A stretch of DNA of 64,000 nucleotides from DASZUK01 sp963844575 (GTDB lineage Bacteria; Actinomycetota; Acidimicrobiia; Acidimicrobiales; RAAP-2). The DNA is taken from assembly GCA_963844575.1 (NCBI GenBank), contig CAWJOU010000005.1, forward strand, positions 3,224,001 to 3,288,000. Direction: 5' to 3'. Positions 61,247 through 64,000 of the stretch are shown here, one piece after another. A program made the translations under genes and the position numbers. The notes under the pieces are model-generated. The model did not search any database. It was given only the letters and a program-made list of their open reading frames with translations, and was not told where the DNA came from. Within the stretch, counting starts at the first letter, position 1. The number at the start of each line of letters is the position of its first letter.

Positions 61247-62040
61247 GGGGACTCCTTCGAAGGGGTGGGTGGCACTGACACGGCTCCGTCCAAACCGACG
61301 CTTTTGCCTTCGGGTGAGTGGCCCGAGGACGCCGCGGGATGCGGGACGACCACCTCGGCCGCTTCGGTGGGCGTCAGCTTCGGATAGAGCGCCTTGATGA
61401 CGACGACGGCCAGGACCCCACCGACCACCTGGGCAGCGATGAAGGTCGGCGCAGACGAAGGAGCGATGCCGGCGAAGGAATCGGAGAACATGCGCCCCAC
61501 CGTGATGGCCGGGTTGGCGAAGCTGGTGGAGCTGGTGAAGAAGTACGCCGCCCCGATGTAGGCCCCCACCGCGGCGGGGGCTGACCGGCTCCGGCCGGTC
61601 CGGGCCAGGGCGAAGATCACCAGCAGCAGCCCGAGGGTGGCCACGACCTCGGAGAGGAAGTGGGCGCCAGAGGCTCGGTGCTTGGTCGAGATGCTGACGG
61701 CGGTCTGGCTGAACATGAGGTTGGCCAAGATGGCGCCGCCGACACAACCAGCCACCTGGGCAGGCAAGTAGGCGACCGCGTGGCGCCACCGCAGACCGCC
61801 GAATGCCGCGTCGACGAAGGAGACCACCGGGTTGAAGTGCGCCCCCGAGACGGGGCCGAACATCAAGATGATGGCGAACAGGCCGGCGGCGGTGGCCGCC
61901 GCATTCTCGAACAGCTCCAGCCCGCCGTTCGACGGGGAGAGCCGCTGAGCGGCGATCCCCGAGCCGATGACGATGGCGGCGAGAAAGGCGCTGCCCAGCA
62001 GCTCGGCCAGGAGTCGCCGCCACAAGGGATGCTCGTCCAT
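61243..62040 (-). CDS. aqpS: Aquaporin-type arsenite channel (AqpS-like)
   Basis: 265 residues, MIP fold. First half-helix box is NPV (SGAHFNPVVSFVDAAFGG), second NPA (SFANPAITVGRMFSDSFAGIAPSS). The NPV/NPA pair and its place between arsI and arsC match AqpS channels, which let arsenite out down its gradient when no pump is present. No ArsB or Acr3 gene is visible here. Confidence 0.85.
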   Translation of the reverse strand: MDEHPLWRRLLAELLGSAFLAAIVIGSGIAAQRLSPSNGGLELFENAAATAAGLFAIILMFGPVSGAHFNPVVSFVDAAFGGLRWRHAVAYLPAQVAGCVGGAILANLMFSQTAVSISTKHRASGAHFLSEVVATLGLLLVIFALARTGRSRSAPAAVGAYIGAAYFFTSSTSFANPAITVGRMFSDSFAGIAPSSAPTFIAAQVVGGVLAVVVIKALYPKLTPTEAAEVVVPHPAASSGHSPEGKSVGLDGAVSVPPTPSKESP

Positions 62041-62082
62041 GACGACTCGCTCGCCCCGTGATCCTGGTTGTCGGTCCGGCGT

Positions 62083-62553
62083 TCAGCAGCAGGACGACGC
62101 TGGCCCAGCCACCGCCAGATCGGGCCTGGTGGCACAGCACGCCGCGCCACTCGGTTCAGCCGGACGAAGCTCGCCCGCGGCCATCTCAGCGTCGGCGAGA
62201 ACGGTATAGATCTCCCACGGCTCACCGCCGGGCCCGTCGACCCACACCTTGTCCTGGACGGCGAAGCAACACGACACCTGTTCTTCGACCGCCGTCGCCA
62301 ATTCGGCCGCCGCCAAGCGGGTTTGGGCAGCCGCAACCTCGTCGGTGCTGCCCACCTCCACGCCGAGGTGGTTGAGCGAGCCCGGTACCTGGGTGACGTC
62401 TTCGATCAGGACGAGCTTGAGTGGCGGGTCGGCCACGGCGAAGTTGGCGTAGCCGGGACGAACCTTGGCTGGCTCAGTAGCGAAGAGCCTGGAGTAGAAG
62501 GTGATGGCCTCGTCGAGGTCGGCGACGTTGAGGGCGAGCTGGACTCGGGACAC
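62083..62553 (-). CDS. ArsI/CadI family VOC protein
   Basis: 156 residues from GTG 62553 (AGGAGG 7 bases upstream). VOC fold with NHLGVEVGS, vicinal cysteines in VSCCFAVQDKVWVDGPGGEPWEIY (thiol pair plus Glu), and a Cys-rich end. Very close in wording to mycobacterial CadI. In ArsI the N-terminal metal ligand is His (in VHVGVNV); here that position is Gln (VQLALNV), as in CadI, so C-As lyase activity is likely but not certain. First gene of the ars operon. Confidence 0.87.
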   Translation of the reverse strand: MSRVQLALNVADLDEAITFYSRLFATEPAKVRPGYANFAVADPPLKLVLIEDVTQVPGSLNHLGVEVGSTDEVAAAQTRLAAAELATAVEEQVSCCFAVQDKVWVDGPGGEPWEIYTVLADAEMAAGELRPAEPSGAACCATRPDLAVAGPASSCC

Positions 62554-62591
62554 GGGGCATCCTCCTGATATATTCATAGTGATCGATCTTC

Positions 62592-62621
62592 AGTATCGGA
62601 CAACGTATCGATGCTTGTCAA
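62592..62621 (-). promoter_or_regulatory. ars operon promoter
   Basis: Minus strand TTGACA (62616-62621), 18-base spacer, GATACT (62592-62597). It lies in the arsR-arsI intergenic space among AT-rich ATCGAT repeats that may bind ArsR. Confidence 0.6.
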
Positions 62622-62637
62622 TATCTAGGGTGGAGCG

Positions 62638-62988
62638 ATGACCACGGCCAGAACCAGCACGAGGGGAGCCGTGGCGGACGGCGGCCTGTGCTGCTCCTCG
62701 GTGGTCGATGCGCCGCTCGACGAGAGCGATGCAGTCGAACTGGCCCGGGTGCTCGGCGCGCTGGCCGACCCGGTCCGCCTCCGACTGCTCTCCCTGGTCG
62801 CCTCCCAGGTCGAGATCTGCTCATGTGATCTGGAGGCGCCGCTCGGCAAGAGCCAACCCACCGTCTCACACCACACCAAGGTCCTGGCCGACGCCGGTCT
62901 GCTGGTCGGCGAGAAACGGGGACGGTGGGTGTGGTGGCGAGTCGAGCCGACTCGGCTCGCTTCGGTGCGAGCCGCCCTCGGCGGTTGA
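62638..62988 (+). CDS. arsR: ArsR-family arsenic-responsive repressor
   Basis: 116 residues. Winged helix ARVLGALADPVRLRLLSLVASQVEICSCDLEAPLGKSQPTVSHHTKVLADAGLL. Cysteines occur as an N-terminal pair (Cys18-Cys19, as in Corynebacterium ArsR) and as C-x-C (Cys61, Cys63) next to the DNA helix, as in the E. coli type; the third Cys of the latter is Glu. It controls the divergent arsI-aqpS-arsC operon. ATG at 62638. Confidence 0.9.
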   Translation: MTTARTSTRGAVADGGLCCSSVVDAPLDESDAVELARVLGALADPVRLRLLSLVASQVEICSCDLEAPLGKSQPTVSHHTKVLADAGLLVGEKRGRWVWWRVEPTRLASVRAALGG

Positions 62989-63002
62989 GCCCCGGCGGCT
63001 CG

Positions 63003-64000
63003 TCAGGCGGGAACCCCGGCCAGGGCCACCGCCACCCCGACGGCCCCGGCGATCAGTAGCCCGCTGACCACACCCCGGCGGGCCACGAAAAGCCAGACAA
63101 GTGCTCCAGCCAGGACGGGGATCTGCCAGAGGTGGCCGAAGGAAAGACCGAGCGGGATGGCTGATCCGGCGATGGCGCCGATGACCGCCGGCCCGGCGCC
63201 GGTCAGGAACGATTCCACCGCGCCGTTCGCCCGGATCTGATCGAAGTGCCGACCGCCGATCAAGACGAAGGCGAACGAGGGGGCGAAGGCGATCAGGGCG
63301 CCGAGCAGCCCACCACCCACCCCTCCGGCGGCGTAGCCGACCACGGCCACCGTCTGGACCACCGGGCCCGGGGTGACCTGCCCCAGGGCAACCGCGTTGA
63401 GGAACTGCCCGCCGGTCATCCAGTGGTACGTAGTGACGGCGTCGTGCTGCATGAGCGGGATGATGACGAACCCGCCGCCGTAGGAGAGGGCGCCGACCTT
63501 GAACGCCACCCAGGCCAGGGCCCCGAGGCCGCCCACCGCCGCCCCGTGGAGGACGACGGCGGGGATGAACGCCCGGGCCGACCGCGGTGAAAACGGACGG
63601 TCCGGTCGCCGGATGACGATCTCGGTGACGCCGCAGGCGACGAGGACGAGGACGAGAAACGGACCGACCGTCGCCGCGGCCGCCGCGCCCAGCAGGGCGT
63701 AGACGATCCAGCGCACCTGCTCGGGCCGCTCGGTCCCGATCCGCTGCCAGCTGGCCGGGACCAGACCACGGGCCGCGTTCAGCGCCACCGCCGGGACGGC
63801 GGCGCCGGCCCCGGCGGCCGCGCCGAGGACCCAATCAGGAGGATGGCTGCCCAAGAAGACGGCCGACAGGGCCAGGATGAGGGCCAACCCGGGGACGATG
63901 AAACAGAGCCCACCGAGCAGGCCGCCGAGTGGGCCCCGGAGCCGCCAGGCGCAGTAGATGGCCAACTGGGTCGACGCCGGCCCCGGCAACAGGTTCGTGG
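63003..64000 (-). CDS. chrA: Chromate transporter ChrA, incomplete at window edge
   Basis: The frame continues beyond base 64000, so the N-terminus is missing. About 330 residues with two homologous halves: LPGPASTQLAIYCAWRLRGPLGGLLGGLCFIVPGLALIL and the second VAFKVGALSYGGGFVIIPLMQHD...LGQVTPGPVVQTVAVVGYAAGG. The P-G-P and G-G-G-F motifs fit the ChrA/CHR family. Exports chromate (or another oxyanion). It converges with arsR; only 14 bases separate their stops. Confidence 0.88.
   Translation of the reverse strand, partial: TNLLPGPASTQLAIYCAWRLRGPLGGLLGGLCFIVPGLALILALSAVFLGSHPPDWVLGAAAGAGAAVPAVALNAARGLVPASWQRIGTERPEQVRWIVYALLGAAAAATVGPFLVLVLVACGVTEIVIRRPDRPFSPRSARAFIPAVVLHGAAVGGLGALAWVAFKVGALSYGGGFVIIPLMQHDAVTTYHWMTGGQFLNAVALGQVTPGPVVQTVAVVGYAAGGVGGGLLGALIAFAPSFAFVLIGGRHFDQIRANGAVESFLTGAGPAVIGAIAGSAIPLGLSFGHLWQIPVLAGALVWLFVARRGVVSGLLIAGAVGVAVALAGVPA

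Overview
This window is very GC-rich, with strong G/C third-position bias and long antisense shadow frames, and it looks like chromosome from an actinobacterium. A mycothiol-dependent maleylpyruvate isomerase-like protein, DprE1/DprE2/decaprenyl-phosphate phosphoribosyltransferase homologues and a CadI/ArsI protein close to the mycobacterial type support this. A secreted protein ending in 41-residue repeats that begin GYWLVAADGGVFAY points to Acidimicrobiia or a close relative; that class assignment is an inference. No rRNA, tRNA or CRISPR array was seen.

Layout. Positions 1-6.1 kb carry the end of an ABC exporter, two TetR regulators, a haloalkane dehalogenase joined to its TetR gene by an unusual chain of minicistrons, a mobile-mystery A/B (HTH/Fic) pair, and a lone protein combining RNA-polymerase alpha-CTD-like and sigma region 4-like segments. 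Positions 6.1-15.5 kb are housekeeping: a minus-strand operon (aminotransferase, PhzF, NUDIX, zinc-ribbon coiled coil, histidine phosphatase), then a phosphodiesterase, MgtC-like protein, PLP lyase/decarboxylase, MFS transporter and mycothiol-dependent isomerase. An intact IS630 element sits at 15.5-16.7 kb inside a 16-bp tandem repeat. Positions 16.7-23.6 kb hold small membrane proteins, nitronate monooxygenase, aldo/keto reductase, a frameshifted DUF3565 gene and a TetR-SDR operon with a readable promoter/operator. A complete efeUOB iron-uptake operon follows at 23.8-27.3 kb, then small enzymes, a DUF1275 protein and the large repeat protein.

Positions 33.2-44.2 kb hold an envelope/stress-like cluster: YqaE peptide, GAP-family protein, SHOCT proteins, DUF6325, DUF2252, HAD phosphatase, arylsulfatase, an LAL-type LuxR regulator and an aquaporin. 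Three copies of one operator-like dyad (ATCACCC-N5-GGGTGAT) lie before its transcription units and may define a local regulon. At 45-48.2 kb an ECF sigma/anti-sigma pair and a DipZ-like thiol-redox protein share a near-identical promoter (GGCAATCAAC-N13-CGTCTC), so the sigma factor probably controls itself and dipZ. A hicAB toxin-antitoxin pair with a frameshifted hicA follows, then about 0.9 kb without recognisable genes.

At 49.8-60.1 kb a two-component system precedes an eight-gene run in which every junction is a 4-base ATGA/GTGA overlap: ApbE, ferric-reductase-like membrane protein, NuoF-like protein, ferredoxin, phosphodiester glycosidase, decaprenyl-phosphate phosphoribosyltransferase, DprE1 and DprE2. 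It joins a membrane electron-transfer module to decaprenyl-phosphoryl-arabinose synthesis. The window ends with an arsenic operon (arsR divergent from arsI-aqpS-arsC, no ArsB/Acr3 pump seen) and a chromate-transporter gene cut by the window edge.
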